This document shows positions 1 to 8,003 of a DNA stretch of 64,000 nt, one piece after another. The notes under the pieces were generated by a model. The model worked only from the letters and a program-made list of their open reading frames with translations, searched no databases and was not told the DNA's origin. Numbering within the stretch: the first letter of the stretch is position 1; the number at the start of each line of letters is the position of its first letter. The stretch comes from an uncultured Lachnospiraceae bacterium (GTDB taxonomy: Bacteria; Bacillota; Clostridia; Lachnospirales; Lachnospiraceae), in assembly GCA_910586725.1 (NCBI GenBank), contig CAJUJL010000003.1, positions 1-64,000 on the forward strand, read 5' to 3'. Both the position numbers and the translations under genes were made by a program.

Positions 1-23
1 CGGCAGTATTTGGAGGTGCTATT

Positions 24-423
24 ATGATAAAGACAGCAAGACAGCTGAAAGATTTGATCCGCAATCTCGCAAGGGAGAAATCGGCGGACGCACAGATTTT
101 GATGCGGAACTATATGATGGAGCGTTTTCTGGAACGCATTTCCCTTTCAGAGTATCGGGATAACTTTATTTTGAAAGGCGGGATTCTGGTCAGCATGGCC
201 ACTGTCTTTGACGGAGTGGTGACGCCGCTGAAAATTGATATTTCTACCGGATTTGAAAGAAGCGCCGGAAGTGTTTTCCGAAGTGGAAAACAGCCATGCG
301 ATGCAGAGACTTTGGTCCGCTTATCGCAAGAAATTTTCCTATGCGGCTGATCTGGAATGGAACACCGTTATGGAGGCGGTTCACCGTTTGTATGCTCTGA
401 CAGAGGACGATGAGGCGGAATGA
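24..423 (+). pseudogene. AbiEii/AbiGii-type nucleotidyltransferase toxin, remnant with two internal deletions
   Basis: Intact AbiEii proteins are roughly 280-residue nucleotidyltransferase toxins of AbiE abortive-infection systems. Here the N-terminus is intact, from ATG 24 behind a TTTGGAGG ribosome site, and runs to the conserved FILKGG segment. It then jumps straight to a TVFDGVVTPLKID-like segment, so the block holding the nucleotidyltransferase catalytic motif is missing. After ISTG a second deletion shifts the frame, and the family's C-terminus (KKFSYAAD, then a VHRLYAL-like end) continues in another frame to 423. About 130 residues remain. The partner antitoxin gene would lie just left of the window. 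The family assignment rests on my memory of AbiEii proteins; inactivity is inferred from the lost catalytic core. Confidence 0.8.
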
Positions 424-437
424 AAAACCACAACAGT

Positions 438-1784
438 TTACGGGCGTGTTTTGCGCTGAAAATGTTTATCCTGAATATACATAACGATACAGATGACGGT
501 CAAAGCCGTTTCAACGACAGGCTGCGCCGCAATCACGCCATTCAGTTTCCAGAAGCGGTTTAAAATAATTACGCCCGGAATAAACAGTACGGCATTTCTT
601 AGAACCGTAATCGTCAGCGATTTGACTGCTTTTCCCAAAGCCTGAAAATAACTTGTTATCATATGGATAACGCCGAGCATAGGGGCCGATAAGCAAAGGA
701 TTTTCAAAAAGCGATCTGCTTGTGCAATCAAAGCATTATCCTGCAGGAATATCGAGGTAAGCTGCTTTCCCATAAGCATAAAGACGGCGGTAAAGATTGC
801 GCCCATGAAAATTCCATATCGTATCGTAAGATTTATAATGTCAGACATACGTTTCTTCTCATTTCCTCCGTAGCAATAGCCGACTAAAGGAGCAACGCCC
901 TGCGATAATCCGACTGACAGTAAAATAGGAACCATATCAAGCTTGTATGCAATTCCATAAGAAGCTACGGCGTCAGATCCATAAATGCTGATATAGTTGT
1001 TAAGCACAATATTTGAAACGCTCATCAGCACTGTAACGAGAGCGCCGGGAATGCCAATGCTTACGACGTTGCGGATGATTGCCGCGTTTGGCGAAAAGCG
1101 TTTTGGCGACAATGGCACGAGTTGATTTCCTTTGCGTTCTTCACGAATCATGCAAATAATATAGTATATCGTCGCACAGACAAATCCGAGCGAGGTTGCA
1201 AGCGCGGCGCCTGCCGTTCCCCAGCCGAAAATAGCGATAAAAATATAATCCAGTACGATATTGATTGCATTTCCAAGTACAAGACCGACAGCGCTTTCTT
1301 TGATCAGGCCAACCGAGCGAAATAAATGGACGAATCCGTTTGCCAGCATAATAAAAGGGGCGCCTAAAAAAATCCATTTCAGGTAATCGCAGGTATCCGC
1401 AAGATTATCTGCATCCGCACCGGATAATATTGCCAGGGGCCGTAAAAATACCAGTCCCAAAACAAGCGTCATGATGCCTGCAATCGCCATTGCATATACG
1501 CAAGAGTTCATTGTTGTGCCGGATTCTTCTCTTTTTTCTTCGCCTAATAGCCGGGCGATTACACTGCTGCCTCCCATTCCGAAAATACAGGCAATGGACA
1601 TAATAATAAGCAATATCGGCGCGCACAATGTGACAGCCGCAATCATATCGGGTTCTTTTGTAATGGAAACAAAAAACGTATCGGCAATATTATAAATAAG
1701 CGTTGTCAACTGTCCAAGCATTGCAGGAAGCCCAACTCTCATAATTGCTTTGGTAAGATTCTTTTCCTCAAATACGGATGTCAT
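438..1784 (-). CDS. MATE-family multidrug/cation exporter
   Basis: A 448-residue polytopic membrane protein with about twelve hydrophobic segments, typical in length for MATE efflux proteins (MOP superfamily), which extrude cationic drugs using Na+ or H+ gradients. The N-terminus shows the family pattern of an LGQLTTLIYNIADTFFV-like first helix with a repeat in the second half. The ATG at 1784 follows GGGAGGAAAAGAACC. It is divergent from a truncated CRP/FNR regulator with only about 40 bp between them, so the normal intergenic promoter may have been deleted. Specificity cannot be told from sequence. Confidence 0.9.
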   Translation of the reverse strand: MTSVFEEKNLTKAIMRVGLPAMLGQLTTLIYNIADTFFVSITKEPDMIAAVTLCAPILLIIMSIACIFGMGGSSVIARLLGEEKREESGTTMNSCVYAMAIAGIMTLVLGLVFLRPLAILSGADADNLADTCDYLKWIFLGAPFIMLANGFVHLFRSVGLIKESAVGLVLGNAINIVLDYIFIAIFGWGTAGAALATSLGFVCATIYYIICMIREERKGNQLVPLSPKRFSPNAAIIRNVVSIGIPGALVTVLMSVSNIVLNNYISIYGSDAVASYGIAYKLDMVPILLSVGLSQGVAPLVGYCYGGNEKKRMSDIINLTIRYGIFMGAIFTAVFMLMGKQLTSIFLQDNALIAQADRFLKILCLSAPMLGVIHMITSYFQALGKAVKSLTITVLRNAVLFIPGVIILNRFWKLNGVIAAQPVVETALTVICIVMYIQDKHFQRKTRP

Positions 1785-1826
1785 AGGTTCTTTTCCTCCC
1801 TTGTATTTTTTTACCTGCTCGGAGAT

Positions 1827-2195
1827 ATGGACATTTTTTATCCCAAAAGCAGCAATATTTATGCTGAAGCTGCCGAAAGCCTGACCTGCATTTCGTTTTC
1901 TATTGAAAAATATAAGGAAGCGCTGCTTTCAGAGAATCAGTTTCTCATCCTCTTATGCAATAGCCTTTCTGCCAAAATGGGAGAAATAACTGCTTTTGAC
2001 GCCGCTCCTGCTTCCCTTACAGAACGGGTGACGTCCTACATGAAGTATAAATGCCGCGATAAAACATTACAGGGAATAGAGAAAACCGCGTTTCGTCTCC
2101 ATTGCAGCGCAAGGCAGCTTCAAAGAGTTTTGAATCAAATGGAGTCCTCTGGACTGGTCAAAAAGTCTGGAAAAGGGACGTATAAGTTAAAATGA
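1827..2195 (+). pseudogene. CRP/FNR-family regulator missing its N-terminal sensor domain
   Basis: The 122 residues match the second half of a YeiL-like CRP/FNR regulator: the end of the cyclic-nucleotide-binding barrel (an LLGDMDIFYPKSSNIYAEA-like stretch, open upstream of the ATG at 1827) and then a complete winged helix with a CSARQLQRVLNQMESSGLV recognition region. The first 90 or so residues are absent because the divergent MATE gene begins immediately upstream. Only a weak GGAG precedes the ATG. It may be a dead remnant or may still make a DNA-binding fragment. Regulators of this type are often divergent from the exporter they control, which fits the arrangement. Confidence 0.65.
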
Positions 2196-2281
2196 ATCAA
2201 AACGCTGTATACAGTGAGCCTTTTCAGAGGGGCCGGGTGCGTTGGCAGACTTGCGGCAGAGAAAAATCTCTGCCATGTATG

Positions 2282-2310
2282 TTGACATCTGTCTTACTGT
2301 GACTTATACT
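2282..2310 (+). promoter_or_regulatory. sigma-A promoter of the GntR/ABC operon
   Basis: A perfect -35 TTGACA at 2282-2287 and a -10 TATACT at 2305-2310 are separated by 17 bp, ending about 40 bp before the TTG start of the GntR regulator. Confidence 0.8.
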
Positions 2311-2335
2311 GCACTTGTTTTAGTAATACAGTATA
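2305..2335. promoter_or_regulatory. Inverted repeat over the -10, probable GntR autoregulatory operator
   Basis: TATACTG (2305-2311) is repeated inverted as CAGTATA (2329-2335), 17 bp apart. The left arm contains the -10 box. YtrA-type GntR proteins usually repress their own operon, so this is the natural operator candidate; binding is inferred. Confidence 0.5.
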
Positions 2336-2351
2336 GGCGGGGGGAGGACAG

Positions 2352-2726
2352 TTGGAATTATTTATAAACAATCACACAAGCAAACCTATATACGGACAAA
2401 TATCAGACCAGATAAGAGCGTTGATCATGAGTGGCAAATTACAGGCGGGTGAAGCGATTCCATCTATCCGATCAATGGCGAAATCACTCCATATCAGCGT
2501 TTTAACGGTACAAAAAGCATATGATAAATTACAGGAAGATGGGTTTATCGAAACTACTGCCGGAAAAGGCTGTTTTGTCTCGGCGCAAAATCAGGATTTT
2601 TATTTGGAGGAGCAGCAAAAAAAGATTGAGGAACATTTCAACGAAGCAATTGAGATTGCCCGGTCAAGCGGAATAAAATTGGATAAATTGATTGGGCTTT
2701 TGTCGCTGTTGTACGAGGAGGATTGA
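2352..2726 (+). CDS. GntR-family transcriptional regulator, YtrA type
   Basis: A 124-residue regulator with an N-terminal GntR winged helix (residues ~5-75, containing IRALIMSGKLQAGEAIPSIR and an LTVQKAYDKLQEDGFIE recognition region) and a short helical tail rather than a large effector domain. This is the YtrA subfamily architecture, which normally controls an adjacent ABC transporter. The start is TTG at 2352, eight bases after GGGGAGGA. Its stop overlaps the ribosome site of the following ABC ATPase, which is broken, so the regulator appears to be the only intact gene left in its operon. Confidence 0.85.
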   Translation: MELFINNHTSKPIYGQISDQIRALIMSGKLQAGEAIPSIRSMAKSLHISVLTVQKAYDKLQEDGFIETTAGKGCFVSAQNQDFYLEEQQKKIEEHFNEAIEIARSSGIKLDKLIGLLSLLYEED

Positions 2727-2728
2727 GA

Positions 2729-3484
2729 ATGAATGCCGCATTATCGATTACAGGCTTAACAAAGAAATACAGTAATTTTACATTGGATAACATTTCTTTT
2801 CATGTACCGTGCGGAAGTATTGTGGGACTGATTGGGGAAAACGGCGCAGGAAAAAGCACAACCGTCAATTCTATTCTGGGTCTTATTAAAAAAGACAGTG
2901 GCAAAATCATGATTTCAAGTCACGATACAGACAATTTTGACTATGCTGTAAAGGAAAAATACTTCCTGGGATCAGTCTTATAATACTAACTTGTTGAACC
3001 GGTTGAATATTCCTGCCGCAAAAAATATAAAGACTTTTTCAAAAGGAATGAAAATGAAGCTTTCTATTGCGGTGGCATTTGCACACCATCCCCATTTGCT
3101 GATTTTAGATGAAGCAACCAGCGGTCTTGACCCGATCGTACGGGATGATATTTTAGATATGTTTTAGAATTTGTGCAGGATGAGGAACATTCTATTCTGG
3201 TATCTTCTCATATCACAAGTGATTTGGAAAAAGTTGCTGACTACATCGTTTTTATGCACGCGGGAAAAATAATCTTCTGTATGCCAAAAGGCGAATTGCT
3301 GGAACACTATGGAATAATGAAATGTGGGGCGGCCCAGTTTGACGCGATTGATAAAGATGATATGATAGCGTATCGCAAGCAGGATTATGAGTGGCGGATA
3401 TTGGTTGCCAACAGGCAAAAAGCGGCTAAGAAATATCCAAAAGCAATGGTTACCGCCGCTACGATAGATGAGATTATGCTGCAT
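2729..3484 (+). pseudogene. ABC transporter ATP-binding subunit, broken
   Basis: From ATG 2729 (after GAGGAGG) the frame encodes a normal ABC ATPase start with Walker A GENGAGKST, then stops at 2981-2983. The family continues immediately in another frame with NRLNIPAAKNIKTFSKGMKMKL and Walker B HLLILDEATSGLD, so about 35 residues including the Q-loop are missing. A second disruption follows near 3165, after which EHSILVSSHITSDLEKVADYI continues in a third frame. At least two separate lesions make a working ATPase impossible. It is the natural partner of the GntR regulator just upstream. Confidence 0.85.
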
Positions 3485-3649
3485 AATGGCATTGTTTTCA
3501 GCAGCAGTATCTTTTTTGTGAAACATGACGCCTTTATTCAAATGATTATAGCTATGCAATTATTTCTCTTTATCGTGAATGCAGGAGCGCTCTTTATCGG
3601 TTCATACTTTGTTTCCGTAAAAATATATCGACATAAGGAATTTGGTTAA
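3485..3649 (+). pseudogene. C-terminal fragment of an ABC-2 permease fused to the ATPase remnant
   Basis: Right after the ATPase C-terminus (an IDEIMLHN-like end) the same frame runs into one hydrophobic helix and the ending GSYFVSVKIYRHKEFG, which resembles the last helix of ABC-2 type permeases. A deletion has apparently removed the end of the ATPase and nearly the whole permease and joined the two. The exact junction cannot be placed; the permease identity is a weak call from one helix. Confidence 0.5.
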
Positions 3650-4064
3650 ACAGTCAGGGGAATGAACTGCTTTTGCTGTCAAAGAGTGGGACGCATGGAT
3701 TTCTGGTATGGAGCCAGATGTGCAAAAATAAAACGGCGGCATATGATAATAAAAATCATTTTTTGCATAAAGGAAAAAGAATATGATGCGTTCCATTGGA
3801 ACCTGCTGCGGAAGAGGTCTGTAACCAAAGCTCTGTGCCTCCGCTGATTTTTCAAATGCCGCCGGATCAGACGAATGCCTGTCGCACTGCAATGGATGCG
3901 TCTACGGCGTGGGTGAATCGTCTGGATGAAAAGGTATATAATTTTCCGATAAATTAGTTGAAAACAGTTGAAGCAGATCCCTTCACAGAGGGGTCTGTCT
4001 CATGAAAAATAATGGATATTTGGAAACGATTATAAATAGAACCGGACAGAAAAGAGGAAATCAT
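3650..4064. other. Gene-poor stretch with a degraded coding fragment
   Basis: No intact gene is visible. From 3787 to the stop at 3955-3957 one plus-strand frame is open for 56 codons without a start and ends ...TAWVNRLDEKVYNFPIN. The ending looks like a real protein C-terminus but I do not recognise the family. An imperfect hairpin (CAGATCCC ... GGGGTCTG, about 3975-4000) lies between this fragment and the next gene and lacks a T-run. Confidence 0.4.
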
Positions 4065-4715
4065 ATGAAAGAAAAAACAGCAGTTACAGTGATTGGAGGC
4101 GCCGACGGACCGACAAGTGTTTTTCTGGCGGGAAAAATTTCAGGAAAGAAGGCGTTAAAAGAACGGTTCCGACAGTCCATATACAGATACAACCGTAAAA
4201 AAGCGGCGAAAAAGATTTCTGCAAATCCGCATACTTTAAGGCAGGTGATTGCATATGCCAATAAAAAATACCACGCGCAGGAAATGCCGACAACGCATCG
4301 GAGGTATCAGGAAGAATTTATCAGTGCGAAAGAAGCCCTGATTCTTAAACATAAGCCAAAGCTGTTGGAACATCTCGCAGAGTTTGCGCGACCGGATGTA
4401 TTTGACGAAGAGGCGGCAAAAGAAATGTTCCGTCAGTTTGAACTGCGCCGTGAAAAAGTAATGCATATTCCGGATAGCGAAATGCCGATGGACTTTCATG
4501 TTTACGAAATCAGGCAAAAAAATGTACGGATCGAACTGGATATTGATTTTCGGTGGGACATGTTCGGATATTCCTGTTCCGGAAACAAAAAGACAATGAA
4601 AAAAATGAAAAAGATCATGCAGGAGCTGTATCTGTACTATGGGGTATCCGGAGAAGATATAAGAAATAAGACGGAAAGGTATATGTCGCTGTTGGCTGTA
4701 TTAAGCAGCAGATAG
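4065..4715 (+). CDS. Soluble protein with a detached GGADGPT (OadB-like) N-terminal motif
   Basis: 216 residues from ATG 4065 (after AGAGGAAATC). An upstream in-frame ATG at 4002 has no ribosome site. Residues ~5-22 carry TVIGGADGPTSVFLAGKI, which resembles the GGADGPT motif of the beta subunit of sodium-pumping decarboxylases (OadB). The rest is highly charged, Lys/Arg/Glu-rich and soluble, with none of the transmembrane segments of that subunit. Automated annotation may therefore call it a decarboxylase beta subunit, which the sequence does not support. Function unknown. No decarboxylase alpha or gamma gene is nearby. It lies between a decayed region and lepA. Confidence 0.7.
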   Translation: MKEKTAVTVIGGADGPTSVFLAGKISGKKALKERFRQSIYRYNRKKAAKKISANPHTLRQVIAYANKKYHAQEMPTTHRRYQEEFISAKEALILKHKPKLLEHLAEFARPDVFDEEAAKEMFRQFELRREKVMHIPDSEMPMDFHVYEIRQKNVRIELDIDFRWDMFGYSCSGNKKTMKKMKKIMQELYLYYGVSGEDIRNKTERYMSLLAVLSSR

Positions 4716-4770
4716 GCGCGGCGTGACAAAACAAAGAAACGGCGGGCGGCGCCGCTGCACAAAGATTTTA

Positions 4771-4799
4771 TTGATTTCAGAGGAAGATTATTGTAAAAT
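4771..4799 (+). promoter_or_regulatory. Possible sigma-A promoter of lepA
   Basis: TTGATT (4771-4776), a 17-bp spacer and TAAAAT (4794-4799) lie about 80 bp before the lepA ATG. Both boxes depart from consensus. Confidence 0.4.
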
Positions 4800-4880
4800 C
4801 TGCTATAGTGATGCATGCAGATACAGTGATGCGGGTGAATGGCTGATGTATTTGTAATTATGAGACATTGGAGGAACAAA

Positions 4881-6692
4881 ATGGCAGCAGATCAGAGTAA
4901 AATTCGGAACTTTTGTATAATTGCCCATATTGACCATGGGAAGTCTACGCTTGCGGATCGGATTATTGAGCAGACGGGGCTTTTGACAAGCCGTGAAATG
5001 CAGGCGCAGGTGTTAGACAATATGGATTTGGAGCGGGAGAGGGGCATAACCATTAAGTCCCAGGCGGTCCGTATCATATATAAAGCCAAAGACGGAGAAG
5101 AATATATTTTTAACTTGATTGATACGCCGGGCCATGTGGATTTCAATTACGAAGTTTCCAGAAGCCTGGCGGCGTGTGACGGAGCCATTCTTGTGGTGGA
5201 CGCGGCGCAGGGGATTGAAGCGCAGACGCTTGCAAACGTATATCTTGCGCTTGATCACGATCTGGATGTCATGCCGGTTGTCAATAAAATAGATCTGCCA
5301 AGCGCTCAGCCGGAGCTGGTGATTGAGGAAATCGAAAATGTAATCGGCATAGAAGCGCAGGATGCGCCGCAGATTTCAGCCAAAACAGGTTTAAATATCG
5401 ATCAGGTGCTGGAGCAGATTGTAACAAAAATTCCTGCGCCGAAAGGAGATCCAAACGAGCCGTTTCAGGCGCTTATTTTCGATGCGGTATACGATTCGTA
5501 TAAAGGAGTCATCGTATTTTGCCGCGTCATGGAAGGAACGGTAAAAGTAGGAGATACCATCCGCATGATGGCTACCGGAGCAGAAGACGACGTTGTGGAA
5601 GTCGGGTATTTCGGCGCGGGACAGTTTATTCCCTGCGAGAGCTTAAGCGCCGGAATGGTAGGCTACATCGCGGCAAGCATCAAAAATGTGGGAGACACCA
5701 GAATCGGCGATACAATCACAAACGCAAAACGGCCCTGTAAAGAGGCGCTGCCGGGCTATAAGAAAGTAAATCCCATGGTATACTGCGGCCTGTATCCTGC
5801 AGACAGTTCGAAATATTCGGATTTGAGGGAAGCATTGGAAAAGCTGCAGATCAATGACGCTTCGCTTCACTATGAGCCGGAGACGTCCCTGGCGCTGGGA
5901 TTTGGATTTCGGTGCGGATTTTTGGGGCTTTTGCATCTGGAAATCATACAGGAGCGTCTGGAGCGGGAATTTAATCTGGATCTGGTTACGACGGCGCCGG
6001 GCGTTATTTATAAGGTTTATAAGACAAATGGGGAAGTTATTGATCTGACCAATCCGTCCAATCTGCCGGATCCTTCTGAAATTGATTACATGGAAGAGCC
6101 GTTTGTTTCCGCGGAAATCATGGTGACGAGCGAGTACGTCGGAGCCATTATGACGCTTTGCCAGGAGCGGCGGGGAATTTATATCAGCATGGAATATATG
6201 GAGGAGACAAGGGCGTTGATCAAATATGATCTGCCTTTGAATGAAATCATCTACGACTTTTTCGACGCTTTAAAATCCCGTTCCAGAGGGTATGCGTCTT
6301 TTGACTATGAATTGAAAGGCTATGTGCGTTCCGAACTGGTGAAGCTTGATATTTTGATTAATAAAGAACCTGTGGATGCATTGTCCTTTATCGTATTTAA
6401 AGACAGCGCATACGACAGGGGCAGAAAGATGTGTGAAAAGTTAAAGGGCGAGATTCCCAGGCATCTGTTTGAAATTCCGATCCAGGCTGCGGTTGGAGGA
6501 AAAGTAATTGCAAGGGAGACGGTAAAGGCCATGCGCAAAGACGTGCTTGCCAAATGCTACGGCGGCGATATAACGCGTAAGAGGAAGCTTCTGGAAAAAC
6601 AAAAGGAAGGCAAGAAGCGGATGCGTCAGGTGGGAAATGTGGAAATTCCACAGGAAGCGTTTATGAGCGTATTGAAATTGGATGAGGATTGA
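4881..6692 (+). CDS. lepA: Elongation factor 4 (LepA), ribosome back-translocase GTPase
   Basis: 603 residues, the normal LepA length, from ATG 4881 behind TTGGAGGAACAAA. The in-frame ATG at 4839 would add 14 unrelated residues without a ribosome site. The GTPase domain has AHIDHGKST (G1), DTPGH (G3) and NKIDLP (G4), followed by EF-G-like beta-barrel domains and the LepA-specific C-terminal domain ending with the KKRMRQVGNVEIPQEAF signature. It binds ribosomes and affects translocation and subunit maturation. hemW follows after only three bases, an arrangement common in Firmicutes. Confidence 0.97.
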   Translation: MAADQSKIRNFCIIAHIDHGKSTLADRIIEQTGLLTSREMQAQVLDNMDLERERGITIKSQAVRIIYKAKDGEEYIFNLIDTPGHVDFNYEVSRSLAACDGAILVVDAAQGIEAQTLANVYLALDHDLDVMPVVNKIDLPSAQPELVIEEIENVIGIEAQDAPQISAKTGLNIDQVLEQIVTKIPAPKGDPNEPFQALIFDAVYDSYKGVIVFCRVMEGTVKVGDTIRMMATGAEDDVVEVGYFGAGQFIPCESLSAGMVGYIAASIKNVGDTRIGDTITNAKRPCKEALPGYKKVNPMVYCGLYPADSSKYSDLREALEKLQINDASLHYEPETSLALGFGFRCGFLGLLHLEIIQERLEREFNLDLVTTAPGVIYKVYKTNGEVIDLTNPSNLPDPSEIDYMEEPFVSAEIMVTSEYVGAIMTLCQERRGIYISMEYMEETRALIKYDLPLNEIIYDFFDALKSRSRGYASFDYELKGYVRSELVKLDILINKEPVDALSFIVFKDSAYDRGRKMCEKLKGEIPRHLFEIPIQAAVGGKVIARETVKAMRKDVLAKCYGGDITRKRKLLEKQKEGKKRMRQVGNVEIPQEAFMSVLKLDED

Positions 6693-6695
6693 CGA

Positions 6696-7907
6696 ATGAA
6701 TGAATTGGAATTGTATGTTCATATTCCGTTTTGTATGAAAAAGTGTAACTATTGCGATTTTTTATCGGCGCCCGCGGATGAAAAAACGCAGGCCGCCTAT
6801 ATGGAAGGACTAAAAAAAGAACTGGCTTTTTATGGAAAAGCGTACGGTAAAGCAAAACTTAGCACCATTTATATCGGAGGGGGGACGCCTTCCTGGATGC
6901 AGGAAGAATGGATGCAGGATTTGATGGACGTGATTCGCCGTTGTTTTACCATTCAGGAAGATACGGAGATTACCATAGAATGTAATCCGGGAACTTTGAC
7001 GAAGAGCAAGCTGGACTGTTACAGAAGAACCGGCATCAATCGTTTAAGCATCGGATTACAGTCTGCGGACGATGAAGAGCTGAAATTGCTTGGAAGGATG
7101 CATACCTACCACCAGTTTTTGCGTAATTATGAATTGGCGAGAGAATGCGGATTTTCCAATATCAACATTGATCTGATGGACGCGCTGCCCGGACATACGC
7201 CGGAGAAGTTTTATCAGACGTTGATCAAGGTCATCCGGCTGAATCCGGAACATATATCCTGCTATTCTCTGACCATAGAAAAAGGGACGCCGTTTTATGA
7301 CCGCTATAAATTCGATATGATAAAACTGCATGCAGGAATGAAAACAGAAGAGCTTCCGATGGAAGATACGGCGTATCAGATTGGAAAAATGACGCAGGAT
7401 GTTCTGGCGCAGCACGGCTATTTGCAGTACGAAATTTCCAATTACGCCAAAAAAGGATACGTCTGCAGACACAACACAGGATACTGGCAGAGAAAGGAAT
7501 ATCTTGGCACAGGACTGGGAGCGGCGTCGTTGATGAACGAGATACGCTACAGTAATATCAGGGATTTGAAAGAATATATTGAAAAGTCTCAGTACATAGA
7601 AGAAAAAAGGATCGATGATGAACTGTCCGGCCAATCCATCGGAGGAATCAATCTTCATGCCGACGCAAGGAAAATTGATAGAAACGCCCAGATGGAAGAA
7701 TTTATGTTTCTGGGTCTGCGCATGAACGAAGGAATTGAGAAGAGCAGGTTTTATCAGAAGTTTGGTTTTACGGTGGATTTTATTTACAAAGACGCGATTG
7801 AAAAGCTGATAAGCGAAGGAATGCTGCAGGAGACGACATCCAGATTGTATTTGACGGAAACAGGCATGGATTTAAACAATTATGCAGCTGCACATTTTTT
7901 ATTTTAA
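6696..7907 (+). CDS. hemW: HemW-like radical SAM protein (heme chaperone family)
   Basis: 403 residues starting YVHIPFCMKKCNYCDF, with the radical-SAM cluster Cys13-x3-Cys17-x2-Cys20, an IYIGGGTPSW SAM-binding loop, the TIECNPGTL strand and a C-terminal HemW domain. It is shorter than true HemN oxygen-independent coproporphyrinogen oxidases. Family knowledge indicates a heme-binding chaperone rather than a heme-synthesis enzyme. It is translationally tied to lepA (3 bp apart). Older annotation calls this gene hemN. Confidence 0.9.
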   Translation: MNELELYVHIPFCMKKCNYCDFLSAPADEKTQAAYMEGLKKELAFYGKAYGKAKLSTIYIGGGTPSWMQEEWMQDLMDVIRRCFTIQEDTEITIECNPGTLTKSKLDCYRRTGINRLSIGLQSADDEELKLLGRMHTYHQFLRNYELARECGFSNINIDLMDALPGHTPEKFYQTLIKVIRLNPEHISCYSLTIEKGTPFYDRYKFDMIKLHAGMKTEELPMEDTAYQIGKMTQDVLAQHGYLQYEISNYAKKGYVCRHNTGYWQRKEYLGTGLGAASLMNEIRYSNIRDLKEYIEKSQYIEEKRIDDELSGQSIGGINLHADARKIDRNAQMEEFMFLGLRMNEGIEKSRFYQKFGFTVDFIYKDAIEKLISEGMLQETTSRLYLTETGMDLNNYAAAHFLF

Positions 7908-7940
7908 TATCCGCCCGTAAAAATTAGAATTTGGGGTTGG

Positions 7941-7969
7941 TTGTCAAAATATGTGAGATATGATACTAT
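7941..7969 (+). promoter_or_regulatory. sigma-A promoter of the response regulator / PocR kinase operon
   Basis: TTGTCA (7941-7946), a 17-bp spacer and TACTAT (7964-7969) sit 35 bp upstream of the regulator start. Confidence 0.55.
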
Positions 7970-8003
7970 TTGATTACAAAACAGGATAATAAGGAGGATG
8001 TAT

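Noticed and set aside
235..423. A separate 62-aa gene at the left edge
   Set aside because: It is the out-of-frame C-terminus of the deleted AbiEii gene, not an independent gene.
3662..3847. A 61-aa gene after the permease remnant
   Set aside because: No ribosome site, Cys/Arg-rich random-looking composition, and a better open frame in another register suggests degraded coding DNA.
4065..4715. Annotation as a sodium-pumping decarboxylase beta subunit
   Set aside because: Only the short GGADGPT motif matches; the protein has no membrane helices and is half the expected size.
7056..7658. A 200-aa minus-strand frame inside hemW
   Set aside because: It lies wholly in the shadow of hemW and has no ribosome site or recognisable domain.
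6696..7907. Oxygen-independent coproporphyrinogen III oxidase (HemN)
   Set aside because: Length and lepA linkage fit HemW, which is a heme chaperone; no other heme-synthesis gene is nearby.
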